The notes: generated by a model not told the origin, from the letters alone. A stretch of DNA of 64,000 nt from Acanthosepion esculentum (GCA_964036315.1 OZ038517.1:47570237-47634236), one strand, 5' to 3'. Counted from the first letter of the stretch, positions 1 through 10,535 are shown. Numbers and translations: made by a program.

Positions 1-331
1 CCGTTAAACCATAAAAAAAAAAACGCCATAAAAAGGGTCACACGGGGAAATACAAGGCAGTCAACGGGAGGCCGGGGAAGAGATCTGTCACGGTCAGTCT
101 GGGCTGTCAGCAGCAGTCAGCAGGAGGAACGCCACGCCAACCAATGGGAACTACTATGAGAGATCAACCCGGATCGGCAGCCGGCTTGTGAACTATACCA
201 CAAGGTAGCTGTCCGAAAACCACACATTCGTATTGAAATAAATCACGTAAATCTATTTCTGCTGTTGTCGTAGCTCTGTCTTGCAACCATACGCTTGTCT
301 ATAACAAGTTTTTATTAATTATGACCGAACA
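1..331 (+). mobile_element. Probable LTR (3' part) of an LTR retrotransposon, cut by window edge
   Basis: The segment is GC-richer than what follows. It has an AATAAA polyadenylation signal at 237-242 followed by a T/G-rich stretch, and it ends in ACA at 329-331. Two bases later, at 334-346, comes TGGTGGAAGATCG, which begins with the TGG expected of a primer-binding site pairing with a tRNA CCA end. This order (poly-A signal, terminal CA, short gap, TGG) is the usual 3' border of a Gypsy-type LTR. No gag or pol frame follows, so this is a solo LTR or a decayed element. The left end lies outside the window. The PBS bases after TGG do not fit a normal T-arm, which weakens the call. Confidence 0.42.
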
Positions 332-1690
332 AGTGGTGGAAGATCGTATTCATTGATTAGCCTTCCTTTACGGTTTTTTTGCAGTTTTTATTTATTGTAT
401 ACAATAAAAAAAAACTGCATATTGCTTGTGGTGATTCATAATTCGAATTCTGGTTTGAATGTTTTCTATTCAATGTATCTAATACAAAAATGTCAATTTT
501 ATTTGGATTTATTCTTGAAATAGTAAAATTTTGAAGTCAGTTTGTAAGCAAATTAGGTAATTGCGTATTTCTGTGCATTTTTCAGACAATCTTCTATAAT
601 AATAATAAAGCGCAGTGTACGTGTGTCCGTCCGTCAATTTTTCGATCTCGGCGAATCAGAAACAACCTGAAGTAGCAGGTCGTAACTACTGTAGTTATAC
701 GCGATTCAAAATTAAATAAATAGCTCGTTTAAAGTTAGATTTAAATATCGAACTGCGTGACAGGTTTAGAAAGCAATTTTTTTTCATTAAAGGTTTAACT
801 TTATTTTCGTTTTTCGTCGAAATTCAGTTATCGGCTAATTAAACTGTAATTAAATCTTAAGTAGAGCACGGTACGTTGCTCATATGGTTTTTTAGTACGC
901 GTACTGTAACGTATTCGAAATATTACATAGTTCAGGTTCCTTAATGTTTTTAAGAGTGACCTTATGTGAAGGGATTATAAAGAATGGTGATTTTAAAAGA
1001 AAATAAAAAAAAAACAAGCGTATACGAAGAAAGATTATGCCGGATTAAGGTGTTGAATAAAGATAAAATAATTTCATTATTTGGAAATTCTTATAACTTT
1101 CACGTAAATAGGACGCTGAAAGTAAAAGAGGGAAGTTCAACAGTTTTCCCCAGTAGCGAGCTTAATGTCTACCTGAAAGGCTGCTTCTCAGCTAGTTAAA
1201 ACTAAATGCTCAAAAATTGGCGAAAGCTATAAATTTCATTTTTGGTGTTAGTACGTATCATATAAAGATACAGCTTTCACATTAAGTGCAATGATGATTT
1301 TCTAAAAAAATGTGAAAACTCGCTCTTGTGGGCAATCGTTCGGTAAAGCTTGTCTTTCGTGGGTTCGTTGCTAATTAATACTAACCGAGTCGGATCTGCC
1401 TTTGGGAGTGAAATCGGTATTAGACGATCATGGTTCTCCACAGCTACCTTCTCTTAATTAAATGTGAATTGTCATGACTTCCTTGGAATTGCCTTCTCCA
1501 CGATTAATGATTCAGAGTTATCCTTCTTGACTGGCTACCGATCAAGGCCGCAGAGCTGAGTATTACCTGATCTTTAATCAGTAGCTGGTTGGTGGAGAAG
1601 AAATGGATTCATGCCTTTCCCAAGGGAATCAATGTGAAGTGGTTCTAATACACTCGGTCATGATTTGAACTTGGCGAGCTGATTCCCTTT
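332..1690. other. AT-rich intergenic stretch, no recognisable gene
   Basis: I recognise no gene. A 71-codon open frame at 984-1,199 is lysine-rich, has no family signature and looks like chance. The GTGTGTCCGTCCGTC motif near 621-635, just after a short ATA-rich run, resembles ends of Helitron-like elements that I know from invertebrate genomes, but nothing else supports this. The part from 1,380 to 1,690 resembles the body of the minus-strand SINE that follows, but I cannot set its boundary. Confidence 0.4.
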
Positions 1691-1701
1691 TCCATACCTT
1701 A

Positions 1702-1808
1702 GATGCGGCACAAGGTCGAAAGTATGGGACACCCAGTGACGATCAAACTCACAACTCAGTCTTGATTGATCTAGTGAAAGAAGCTTGCTAACCATTACAC
1801 TACATCAA
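1702..1808 (-). mobile_element. tRNA-derived SINE, head region
   Basis: Read on the minus strand from 1,808, the sequence starts like a tRNA: an A-box-like GTAATGGTTAGC, then about 40 bases later GAGTTTGATCGTC as a B-box-like element. It continues into a body containing TTTCGACCTTGTGCCGC. The spacing suits an internal RNA polymerase III promoter. A second piece of the same body starts at 1,843, so the family is repeated locally. The 3' end is unclear and may reach about 1,400. Confidence 0.5.
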
Positions 1809-1842
1809 AGTTCCCAAATTATTTCTTAAGCTTAGTTTAGAA

Positions 1843-1899
1843 GTGGCACAAGGCCGAAAGAATGGAGCATCCAGTGAAGATCAAACTCGTGATTCATTG
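1843..1899 (-). mobile_element. Fragment of the same SINE body, abutting a LINE
   Basis: The first 50 or so bases match 1,706-1,760 with few differences, starting at GGCACAAGG and running to GATCAAACTC. It lacks the tRNA-like head. It is joined directly to the LINE fragment that follows, and one open frame (1,843-2,073) runs through both, so that frame is chimeric and not a gene. Confidence 0.5.
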
Positions 1900-2308
1900 G
1901 CAACGAGGCTGGCATCCCGTTCCCACCCCTTCACCATTGAAACTGTTAGATGTAGACGTCTCTTCTTCTCCAATAGCTTCATGTCTCGCACATCTCGCCT
2001 GTGGAACTCCCTTCCTTATTCCTGTTTCCCTGACAAATATAATCTCCAACTATTTAAGTGTAACGTCAATTGACATCTCCAGTTGCCTTGATCTATCCAC
2101 TTCCCTTTTCCACATCCTTTCATTCCTATCTGCTCTCGCTCCAAATCTTCTGTAACCCCCTTGCCTTGATCGATCCACTATCTTTCTCCACATCCTCTCC
2201 TGTACCACTCCTATCTGCTCTTCCTCCAAACCTTCTGTAACCCCTTGCGTGCTAGTGACTTCCAGCCTTGCTTGGGGTGATAAGCTTAAAAAACCAAAAA
2301 AAAAAACC
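1900..2308 (+). pseudogene. LINE fragment A: reverse-transcriptase C-terminus, 3' UTR and A-rich tail
   Basis: Residues LATRLASRSHPF, then SRLWNSLPYSCFPDKYNL and LFKCNVN before a stop at 2,071-2,073, match the last ~55 residues typical of a jockey/CR1-like non-LTR reverse transcriptase (consensus: thresholded loop, LWNxLP, FxxNYNLxxFK). About 215 bases of 3' UTR follow, containing CTTGCTTGGGGTGATAAG and ending in an A-rich tail at about 2,287-2,308. The copy is strongly 5' truncated, as is usual for LINE insertions. Fragments B, C, D and F in this window belong to the same or a close family. The UTR contains an imperfect internal duplication (CTTGATC-ATCCACT at 2,088 and 2,164). Confidence 0.72.
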
Positions 2309-2640
2309 ATTACACCATGTTGAAGTGCTCCTCACTGCTGTCATATATATATACATCAGTGTATCAATAGACAGGATGGGATGATTATTTTATTTTATTT
2401 ATTTTTGAGAAAAATCCAGCCAGGACATATTTATTCCAATCACATCTTTTACTAAATATTCAGAAAAAAAAAATATTATAATGTTTTCCGCTGACATGAC
2501 ATGGAAAGATTATATTGAATCAATTGCTTGAAAAGTTGGTTCACTGTGTCATACTAGACAATTTTTCATGCTTTAATCTATCTTATATACAATAAGTCTA
2601 CCCTTTTAACCTTGCTTTGAATATTGCTGCCACATATGAT
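2309..2640. other. AT-rich spacer, nothing recognised
   Basis: No coding frame or tRNA-like promoter is visible. It holds a short TA run at 2,343-2,353 and a TTTTA-rich run near 2,386-2,406. Confidence 0.5.
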
Positions 2641-3145
2641 CTAGTGCTTCTGCTATATATTTAGAGATTCTTGATGAAATCCAAAGAAGAATCTGCAATG
2701 TTATCGGTCCTGACCTGGCATCTCAGCTTCAGTCACTTTATCACCACTGTAGTGTAGCTTTCCTGTGCCTTTTCTATAAATACTTTCATGTTAATTGTTC
2801 TGATGAACTTTCCTCTATAGTACCTAGTCTTTATGAAATTAAGCACAGTACTAGATTGGCTGACAAGGTCTCATCATTTTACAGCCGAAATGGCTGGATG
2901 TAACCGTAAGTTCTATGCTAACAGTTTCTTCTATTGCACTTCTCACTTGTGGAGCTCTCTTCTGGTTCCTTGTGTCCCAATCATCTTTGATCTTCAGAAA
3001 TTTAAATGCTATGTTAATCATTATCTTCTGTCTTCTTAATTCTTATTCTTTTATTGTCCTCTCTCCTTAATAGTAGTTTTTTCTCATATTCTCTAACACT
3101 CAATAACCTCTTGCATCCTAGTGGCTTTATTGCCTTGAAAAGAAA
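2641..3145 (+). pseudogene. LINE fragment B: reverse-transcriptase C-terminus and 3' UTR
   Basis: From 2,660 the sequence encodes, with interruptions, DEIQRRICNVIGPDLASQLQ, then LYHHCSVAFLCLFYKYFH and LADKVSSFYS, followed in another frame by HFTAEMAGCNRKFYANSFF and LWSSLL. This is the order seen in the last ~120 residues of jockey/CR1-like LINE reverse transcriptases (RRxxRIIG, AVASLCLFYRY, TRLA, FYANSFF, LWN). A frameshift near 2,880 separates the two parts. The 3' UTR ends with the CATCCTAGTGGCTTTATTGC motif shared with copy C. It is about 90% similar by eye to copy C some 850 bases downstream. Confidence 0.75.
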
Positions 3146-3198
3146 AAGCATATATCCCAAATATATATCAAATGGTGTTGAATGTAGAATAAAGAGTT

Positions 3199-3223
3199 TA
3201 TATATATATATATATATATATAT
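3199..3223. repeat. (TA)n microsatellite
   Basis: Uninterrupted TA dinucleotides, about 12 copies. It lies at the 3' (tail) side of the minus-strand SINE that follows, so it may be that element's tail. Confidence 0.9.
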
Positions 3224-3375
3224 TTTTGTCATCCACAGACAGACTGTTTCACTGTTTCACAGCTCATCAGTGTGGCTAGACGTCCGGTTGCCTCTAGCTA
3301 GGATCGAAACCCGACTGAATTTGCGTCAGTCGGAACTTCTCCCACTAAGCCGTCGGCGCACGGCAGGGATGAAGG
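3224..3375 (-). mobile_element. tRNA-derived SINE
   Basis: On the minus strand an A-box-like CGGCTTAGTGGGAG (3,339-3,352) is followed about 39 bases later by a B-box-like GGGTTTCGATCC (3,301-3,312). That is the order and spacing of the internal pol III promoter of a tRNA. The body then runs through CCGGACGTCTAGCCACACTG to a CAGTCTGTCTGTGG end and the TA microsatellite. It sits between LINE copies B and C. The sequence from 3,376 to 3,448, upstream of the head, is unassigned flank. Confidence 0.65.
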
Positions 3376-3446
3376 TGAATTTTAGCGTGTTTATTTTTAG
3401 ATTCAGATAAACACACAGTGACTGACAGTGACTCAATTCTGCCGAA

Positions 3447-3448
<2 letters not shown>

Positions 3449-3485
<37 letters not shown>
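3449..3485. repeat. (AT)n microsatellite
   Basis: Uninterrupted AT dinucleotides, about 18 copies, directly before LINE fragment C. Confidence 0.92.
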
Positions 3486-3488
<3 letters not shown>

Positions 3489-3489
3489 T

Positions 3490-3944
3490 GGTCTGGTGCA
3501 CTTGCTATAGATTTAGAGATGAAATCCAAAGAAGAATCTGCAATGTTGTCGGTCCTGACCTGGCATCTCAGCTTCAGTCACTTTATCACCACTGTAATGT
3601 AGCTTCTCTGTGCCTTTTCTATAAATACTTTCATGGTAATTGTTCTGATGAACTTTCCTCTATAGTACCTAGTCTTTATGAAATTAAGCACAGTACTAGA
3701 TTGGCTGACATGGTCTCGTCATTTTACAGCTGAAATGGCTCTCGTAGATGTAATCATATGTTCTATGCTAACCTTTTATTCTCTCACACTAAATATTCAT
3801 TATCTTCTGTCTTAATTCCTGTTCTTTTATTGTTCTCTCTCCTTAATACGTTTTTTTTCTCATATTCTCTAATGTTCTTTAACCCCTTGCATCTTAGTGG
3901 TTTTATTGCCTTGCTTGGGGTGAAATGATTAAAAAAAAAAAAAA
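3490..3944 (+). pseudogene. LINE fragment C: reverse-transcriptase C-terminus, 3' UTR and poly-A
   Basis: An open stretch from about 3,507 to a TGA at 3,731-3,733 encodes RDEIQRRICNVVGPDLASQL, then ASLCLFYKYFHGNCSDELSS and STRLADMVSSFYS. This is the C-terminal part of a jockey/CR1-like reverse transcriptase. Downstream it degrades (FYANLLFSH in another frame). The UTR ends with TTGCCTTGCTTGGGGTGAAA and a poly-A run at about 3,931-3,944, the same terminus as copy A. This is the best preserved copy of the family here; it has lost everything 5' of the last ~130 codons. Confidence 0.78.
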
Positions 3945-4854
3945 CTCCCACCTCTTAGTTTAGTCTGCAAGTATTCTAAGACAAAGCTTTTCATTACTGA
4001 AAATTGAAAAAAAAAAAAAAAAAAAAAAAATCCAACCATCTCGCCTATTTGATATATACGTGTATGTCAGTATGGTTAAAATACCCGTCTATATAGTCAA
4101 TAAATCTCAGTTCAAAACATAAAACTATATGGAAAAAAGACTCTAAAAAGCGTCATGATGTTTTATCAGGCTTGTTTACAACTGTATCGCGAATGTTTCA
4201 AGTTGTTCAGCGAAGTGACAATGTCTTGGGTCAGGCAGGCTCGATGGCAAAAGTAGCTAAGAAAAAAAACATGAGACACCAGTGCCTCCAGGGAGGAATA
4301 GGGTTATTTCTTTCTGTTCTTTATTTAAAAAGAAAAAAAAAGGAAAAAAGGAAACAAGTTTGGTTGAGGTTGTTTATACTTTATTTAGTAACAAACCCCC
4401 ATCGTGAAGCATGGACAACTTGACACCTACAATCCACCTGACACTTTAATTGTGCAACCTGTTCAGGGCGGCGACTCACTCTGCCATTATCGTCACTTTG
4501 AACAGAGACTTGCGATGTCAAAGACAAGCTGTCGCCAGCTGAAAATCCTCTATCAGGTCCGATTTTGTCATAAGTGTATTGAGTAACAACTTCAGGAAGG
4601 CAAAAAGAAAGAAAAAATAAAAATAGGAAATGTGAAAATGAAGAAATGTTGAAGGCGGGGGGGGGGATTGTTGTTCTAAGAAGCTCAGGTGACAAACCAC
4701 TTTTGAAAGAGACCGAGCTGGGAATTGAAAAATTTATCTCTGATAAAAGTCAATATATAACTTCATAGATAGTTGCGTGTTCTGACAGCAATCCCTCTCT
4801 AATACATGTTTCATTATAAAAAAAAACAACAACAGGGTAGTTATGTTGTGTTCC
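3945..4854. other. Non-coding stretch before the 90-bp satellite
   Basis: No gene is recognised. It contains a long poly-A near 4,007-4,030, a run of ten G at 4,657-4,666 and purine-rich DNA at 4,320-4,360. Small open frames on both strands at 4,172-4,700 have no family features. The segment 4,087-4,119 (around GTCAATAAATCTCAGTT) has a diverged counterpart in the same orientation at 8,325-8,356, on the other side of the satellite. Confidence 0.45.
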
Positions 4855-7800
4855 AAATTCATGAAGAAGTAATCTTGATATACCACCACATGCTTATCAA
4901 GGCGGCTAACCTTACATTAGTTCTGTGGTGTTTCAGATTCAAACAAATTCAAGAATAAGTAATCTGGATATACCACCACATGCTTATCAAGGCAGCTAAC
5001 CTTACATTAGTTCTGTGGTGTTTCAGATTCAAACAAATTCAAGAATAAGTAATCTTGATATACCACCACATGCTTATCAAGGCAGCTAACCTTACATTAG
5101 TTCTGTGGTGTTTCAGATTCAAACAAATTCAAGAATAAGTAATCTGGATATACCACCACATGCTTATCAAGGCAGCTAACCTTACATTAGTTCTGTGGTG
5201 TTTCAGATTCAAACAAATTCAAGAATAAGTAATCTGGATATACCACCACATGCTTATCAAGGCGGCTAACCTTACATTAGTTCTGTGGTGTTTCAGATTC
5301 AAACAAATTCAAGAATAAGTAATCTGGATATACCACCACATGCTTATCAAGGCAGCTAACCTTACATTAGTTCTGTGGTGTTTCAGATTCAAACAAATTC
5401 AAGAATAAGTAATCTGGATATACCACCACATGCTTATCAAGGCGGCTAACCTTACATTAGTTCTGTGGTGTTTCAGATTCAAACAAATTCAAGAATAAGT
5501 AATCTTGATATACCACCACATGCTTATCAAGGCAGCTAACCTTACATTAGTTCTGTGGTGTTTCAGATTCAAACAAATTCAAGAATAAGTAATCTGGATA
5601 TACCACCACATGCTTATCAAGGCGGCTAACCTTACATTAGTTCTGTGGTGTTTCAGATTCAAACAAATTCAAGAATAAGTAATCTGGATATACCACCACA
5701 TGCTTATCAAGGCAGCTAACCTTACATTAGTTCTGTGGTGTTTCAGATACAAACAAATTCAAGAATAAGTAATCTGGATATACCACCACATGCTTATCAA
5801 GGCAGCTAACCTTACATTAGTTCTGTGGTGTTTCAGATTCAAACAAATTCAAGAATAAGTAATCTGGATATACCACCACATGCTTATCAAGGCGGCTAAC
5901 CTTACATTAGTTCTGTGGTGTTTCAGATTCAAACAAATTCAAGAATAAGTAATCTGGATATACCACCACATGCTTATCAAGGCAGCTAACCTTACATTAG
6001 TTCTGTGGTGTTTCAGATTCAAACAAATTCAAGAATAAGTAATCTGGATATACCACCACATGCTTATCAAGGCGGCTAACCTTACATTAGTTCTGTGGTG
6101 TTTCAGATTCAAACAAATTCAAGAATAAGTAATCTTGATATACCACCACATGCTTATCAAGGCAGCTAACCTTACATTAGTTCTGTGGTGTTTCAGATTC
6201 AAACAAATTCAAGAATAAGTAATCTGGATATACCACCACATGCTTATCAAGGCGGCTAACCTTACATTAGTTCTGTGGTGTTTCAGATTCAAACAAATTC
6301 AAGAATAAGTAATCTGGATATACCACCACATGCTTATCAAGGCAGCTAACCTTACATTAGTTCTGTGGTGTTTCAGATTCAAACAAATTCAAGAATAAGT
6401 AATCTGGATATACCACCACATGCTTATCAAGGCAGCTAACCTTACATTAGTTCTGTGGTGTTTCAGATACAAACAAATTCAAGAATAAGTAATCTTGATA
6501 TACCACCACATGCTTATCAAGGCGGCTAACCTTACATTAGTTCTGTGGTGTTTCAGATTCAAACAAATTCAAGAATAAGTAATCTGGATATACCACCACA
6601 TGCTTATCAAGGCAGCTAACCTTACATTAGTTCTGTGGTGTTTCAGATTCAAACAAATTCAAGAATAAGTAATCTGGATATACCACCACATGCTTATCAA
6701 GGCAGCTAACCTTACATTAGTTCTGTGGTGTTTCAGATTCAAACAAATTCAAGAATAAGTAATCTGGATATACCACCACGTTGCTTATCAAGGCGGCTAA
6801 CCTTACATTAGTTCTGTGGTGTTTCAGATTCAAACAAATTCAAGAATAAGTAATCTTGATATACCACCACATGCTTATCAAGGCAGCTAACCTTACATTA
6901 GTTCTGTGGTGTTTCAGATTCAAACAAATTCAAGAATAAGTAATCTGGATATACCACCACATGCTTATCAAGGCAACTAACCTTACATTAGTTCTGTGGT
7001 GTTTCAGATTCAAACAAATTCAAGAATAAGTAATCTGGATATACCACCACATGCTTATCAAGGCAGCTAACCTTACATTAGTTCTGTGGTGTTTCAGATT
7101 CAAACAAATTCAAGAATAAGTAATCTGGATATACCACCACATGCTTATCAAGGCGGCTAACCTTACATTAGTTCTGTGGTTTTTCAGATTCAAACAAATT
7201 CAAGAATAAGTAATCTTGATATACCACCACATGCTTATCAATGCGGCTAACCTTACATTAGTTCTGTGGTGTTTCAGATTCAAACAAATTCAAGAATAAG
7301 TAATCTTGATATACCACCACATGCTTATCAAGGCAGCTAACCTTACATTAGTTCTGTGGTGTTTCAGATTCAAACAAATTCAAGAATAAGTAATCTGGAT
7401 ATACCACCACATGCTTATCAAGGCAGCTAACCTTACATTAGTTCTGTGGTGTTTCAGATTCAAACAAATTCAAGAATAAGTAATCTTGATATACCACCAC
7501 ATGCTTATCAAGGCGGCTAACCTTACATTAGTTCTGTGGTGTTTCAGATTCAAACAAATTCAAGAATAAGTAATCTGGATATACCACCACATGCTTATCA
7601 AGGCAGCTAACCTTACATTAGTTCTGTGGTGTTTCAGATTCAAACAAATTCAAGAATAAGTAATCTTGATATACCACCACATGCTTATTAAGGCAGCTAA
7701 CCTTACATTAGTTCTGTGGTGTTTCAGATTCAAACAAATTCAAGAATAAGTAATCTTGATATACCACCACATGCTTATCAAGGCAGCTAACCTTACATTA

Positions 7801-8068
7801 GTTCTGTGGTGTTTCAGATTCAAACAAATTCAAGAATAAGTAATCTTGATATACCACCACATGCTTATCAAGGCGGCTAACCTTACATTAGTTCTGTGGT
7901 GTTTCAGATTCAAACAAATTCAAGAATAAGTAATCTGGATATACCACCACATGCTTATCAAGGCGGCTAACCTTACATTAGTTCTGTGGTGTTTCAGATT
8001 CAAACAAATTCAAGAATAAGTAATCTGGATATACCACCACATGCTTATCAAGGTGGCTAACCTTACAT
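4855..8068. repeat. 90-bp tandem satellite, about 35.7 copies
   Basis: The period is 90 bp: TTCTGTGGTG recurs at 4,921, 5,011, 5,101 and so on to 7,982, which is 34 x 90 plus one. The extra base is a single insertion at about 6,780 (CCACGTTGCTT instead of CCACATGCTT). Units are nearly identical, with two recurring variable sites: AATCTGGATA or AATCTTGATA, and AAGGCGGCTAA or AAGGCAGCTAA. Each unit carries a 7-bp inverted repeat, CACCACA and TGTGGTG, about 33 bases apart. The first unit is slightly diverged (ATGAAGAAG for AAGAATAAG) and the last stops abruptly after CCTTACAT. No frame stays open across units. Confidence 0.97.
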
Positions 8069-8591
8069 CTCGCTGACCATAGCAATCACTATCAGTGATT
8101 CTCAAAATGGGCCCAAAGATGGCCCTGAGAAGTATTGTAAATGAGCCTGGAAATCCCAATGACAGTATAGTCATTAATCAGGATTTTTTTATTTGCTACT
8201 ACATTTTGCTTTTGTAGATAAGATGTATTTTCTGTTACATAGAATTTCTATTTGTGCTTATGTCGGCCTGAAATGTTTATGGCACCAAAAATAGGCCACA
8301 TGGAAAAAAACTTAAGAAATCCCAGTCTATAGACTCGATAAATCTTAGTTTAAAAAGAAACATTTTTAGAGATTTTGACAAAAAAAAAAAAAATGACTCC
8401 ATAATGACATCAATATCAAGGAAAATTTTTCTACCTTTATTAGGATACTGATAGGGTGGCTTTTAAGCTAGTTTGTAATATATATAAACATAGGTAGAAA
8501 AAAAGAATATGTTGATAAGATAGCAAGAGTCACAAAGCACTTCCCAGGCCCCCAATCAGGATTGACCCCCACTCGCCCAAGCCCCTGGTTT
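8069..8591. other. Non-coding stretch after the 90-bp satellite
   Basis: No gene is recognised. It includes the diverged partner (8,325-8,356) of the motif at 4,087-4,119, a poly-A at about 8,381-8,393, and, from 8,540, CCC-rich sequence leading into the retroposon that starts at 8,592. Confidence 0.4.
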
Positions 8592-9106
8592 GTCCTGGGT
8601 ATGACAATAAACTACATCTGTGTCCTGGGTAAGACGATAAACTATGTCCAACAGCAATCAGGAGGTTTTGAGAAGCGTTGAACCACCTCTTAATTGCTGG
8701 TGTTCCCAGGTCCACCCTGACCCAGGGTGGTAGCATCTGTTAGGGTCCCAGCTGTGGGCAAATAGTTAACACCCAAACTTGTGTAAAAATAGGTTTTAAT
8801 ATCGGAAATACTTTGTAAAAAAAAAAAAATAATTACCAGCAATAATTTTTGAAGGAAAAATTATTATTGGCAATACTTTAAAAAAACACCAGCAATACAA
8901 ACAGCTTTACATTAAAAAAAACAAAAACATTACCAGCTATAAATTTCTTGAAGGAAAAATATTCTCAGAAATAGATTTTTGAAGAAAATATATTCCCAGA
9001 AATAGATTTTTGAAAAAAAAAATATTACCAGCAATAAAATTTGTTGTCGGTGTTAAGTAACCAATTGAGGTTGATATGGCGTAAAACAAACAAACAAGCA
9101 AACTGA
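8592..9106 (+). mobile_element. Retroposon family R, copy 1
   Basis: It shares an ordered set of modules with three other loci here (15,329, 19,237 and, reversed, 20,436). These are: TCCTGGGTATGAC minisatellite-like units; a GC-rich core with ACCACCTCTTAATTGCTGG and GTGGTAGCA-CTGTTAGGGTC; a run of degenerate ATTACCAGCAATA units; and a terminal module GTTGATATGGCGTAAAAC ending in an AAAC-rich tail. The tail and the target-site duplications of copies 3 and 4 mark it as retroposed. Possible aged duplications flank this copy: CCCCTGGTTT at 8,582 and CCCCTGGGTT at 9,107, nine of ten bases. It has no coding capacity. Confidence 0.7.
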
Positions 9107-9253
9107 CCCCTGGGTTGAGCTTAGTATGCACGAGTCCTGTATATATTTATAAAATTGTTCAAAGAGATGATGTAGAAAGTAACCTTTAGCTCCTAAACTG
9201 TCCTTGTGAATTGTACGTGGAGGAGGATAATTTTTTTTTGCAGCATTGAAATA

Positions 9254-9470
9254 TGTTTTTTTTTTGTTTTTTTTTAAAATCATATCACCCCAAGCAAGGC
9301 CGGAGGCCACTATCACGCAAGGCGTTAAAGAGGGGGTTGGAGGAAGAGCAGATAGGAGTGGCAAGGGAGGGGATGTGAAGAAAGAGAAAGACAGTGGGTC
9401 GATCAAGGCAAGGGGGCCAAAAAAGATCCGGAGCGAGAGCAGATAGGAATGAGAAATGAAAGGATGTGGA
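9254..9470 (-). pseudogene. LINE fragment D: 3' UTR, reversed
   Basis: Read on the minus strand, this matches the 3' UTR of LINE fragment A: GATCGACCCACTGTCTTTCT, CTCTTCCTCCAACC and the terminal GCCTTGCTTGGGGTGATATG, followed by an A-rich tail (T-rich on the plus strand, 9,254-9,280). No reverse-transcriptase residues remain, so it is a very short 5'-truncated copy. Confidence 0.68.
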
Positions 9471-10379
9471 GAAGGGAAAGAGACAGAGAGAGAGAAATCC
9501 GGGACCCCTTCCTAGACACGAAATAAGGTTTGGGCCTCTAAACGTGTCCAATAGAGGGGGGAGGAGTGTAGACCGGGCGGTAGGAAAGCCTACCTACTCC
9601 TATTACGTATAACATTCAACGAAGACAAGACAGAACAAAAGAGGGGGGTGTAGTCGGGAGAGAGTACTGGGCGATAGGAATGAGATACCATTGTATGTGT
9701 TCAATAATGAGTATTGACATTAATAGTAAGTTTTAACTTAGTATAAGTCCCAATGACCTATATTTAAAAAAATTAACACTTACGTTAGAATAGTTGCTTC
9801 TAAAATAAGACGTGGGGGGGAGGACGGTTAACAAAAAGCAAATTACAGAAATACAAATTAATAAAAAACAAGACATTAAATAAATAATTTACAATAAAAC
9901 TTTTGGAAATACATTAACAAGTTATATATACATACACAAGGAACGCGGCATCAAACAGGTGGGGGGGCATTTATAGTTAACAATAACAAAAAAAAAATAA
10001 TAATAAAAATAACAATTATAAAATGTAAGCATATATTGTATTACTAGTGTCGAGATACTAAAACTCCATACTTCTTCATTATCCCCAGAATTTACCCATC
10101 TAAGGTAATTTAGTCTACTAGTATATTGTTTGCAACATGCTGATGCCTGTTGAAATTCTCACAGTATTTAGTATTGTTGAAGTTATCATTAACATTTTTT
10201 TACTGGAATTTACAAAGTCTATGTTTCGTTCAATTTCACAAACCATTCGATGAAATTTGAATAAGCTGATTTGTTTGGAAAAAATACTTTGACAAAAAGC
10301 CTACTTTTCTGTTTAATAATCTCCTTAATTTAATTTTATATGTCTTCATGGTAAACAATATTTTTTAAGAAAAATTCTT
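9471..10379. other. AT-rich non-coding stretch
   Basis: No gene is recognised. GAGGGGGG-type G-rich patches occur near 9,555, 9,642, 9,812 and 9,961, in otherwise AT-rich DNA. The right half may belong to the Helitron remnant that follows, because GTGTCGAGATACTAAAA at 10,049 recurs as GTGTCAAGATACTAAAA at 10,838. Confidence 0.4.
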
Positions 10380-10535
10380 TTTTTCCTTTTTGACGCCAAA
10401 GAATAAATTCTTAGGATTTCTTACTCTTGAGCATGCAACATACAACTGGCCATCTGTAAATATTTCTTTCTGGAGCCATATGCCAACTCTTTGAAGTATT
10501 TGGCATCGCAGGGTGAACAGGAAACTGAATACTTG
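10380..10535 (-). pseudogene. Helitron helicase (PIF1-like) C-terminal fragment
   Basis: On the minus strand one frame reads RVGIWLQKEIFTDGQLYVAC and continues SRVRNPKNLFFGVKK. GQLYVACSRVR is the characteristic last helicase motif of the PIF1-like helicase of Helitron (rolling-circle) transposons, and the preceding RVGIWL fits the segment just before it. Further upstream, FPVHPAM appears in another frame, where the family has FPV-PAFAMTINKSQGQT; the SQGQT part is deleted. The Rep nuclease and the rest of the helicase are absent, so the fragment cannot act by itself. It is flanked by a repeated GTGTC-AGATACTAAAA motif (10,049 and 10,838) that may be element sequence. Confidence 0.72.

Noticed and set aside
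984..1199. 71-codon frame MVILKENKKK...
   Set aside because: No recognisable domain, lysine-rich in AT-rich DNA, no support from context.
4172..4700. Overlapping frames of 60-104 codons on both strands
   Set aside because: They overlap each other on opposite strands over A- and G-rich low-complexity DNA, and none has family features.
4855..8068. Pol III B box in the 90-bp unit (GATTCAAACAAATTC)
   Set aside because: It fails the GWTCRANNC pattern at the fourth base and there is no A box at proper spacing.
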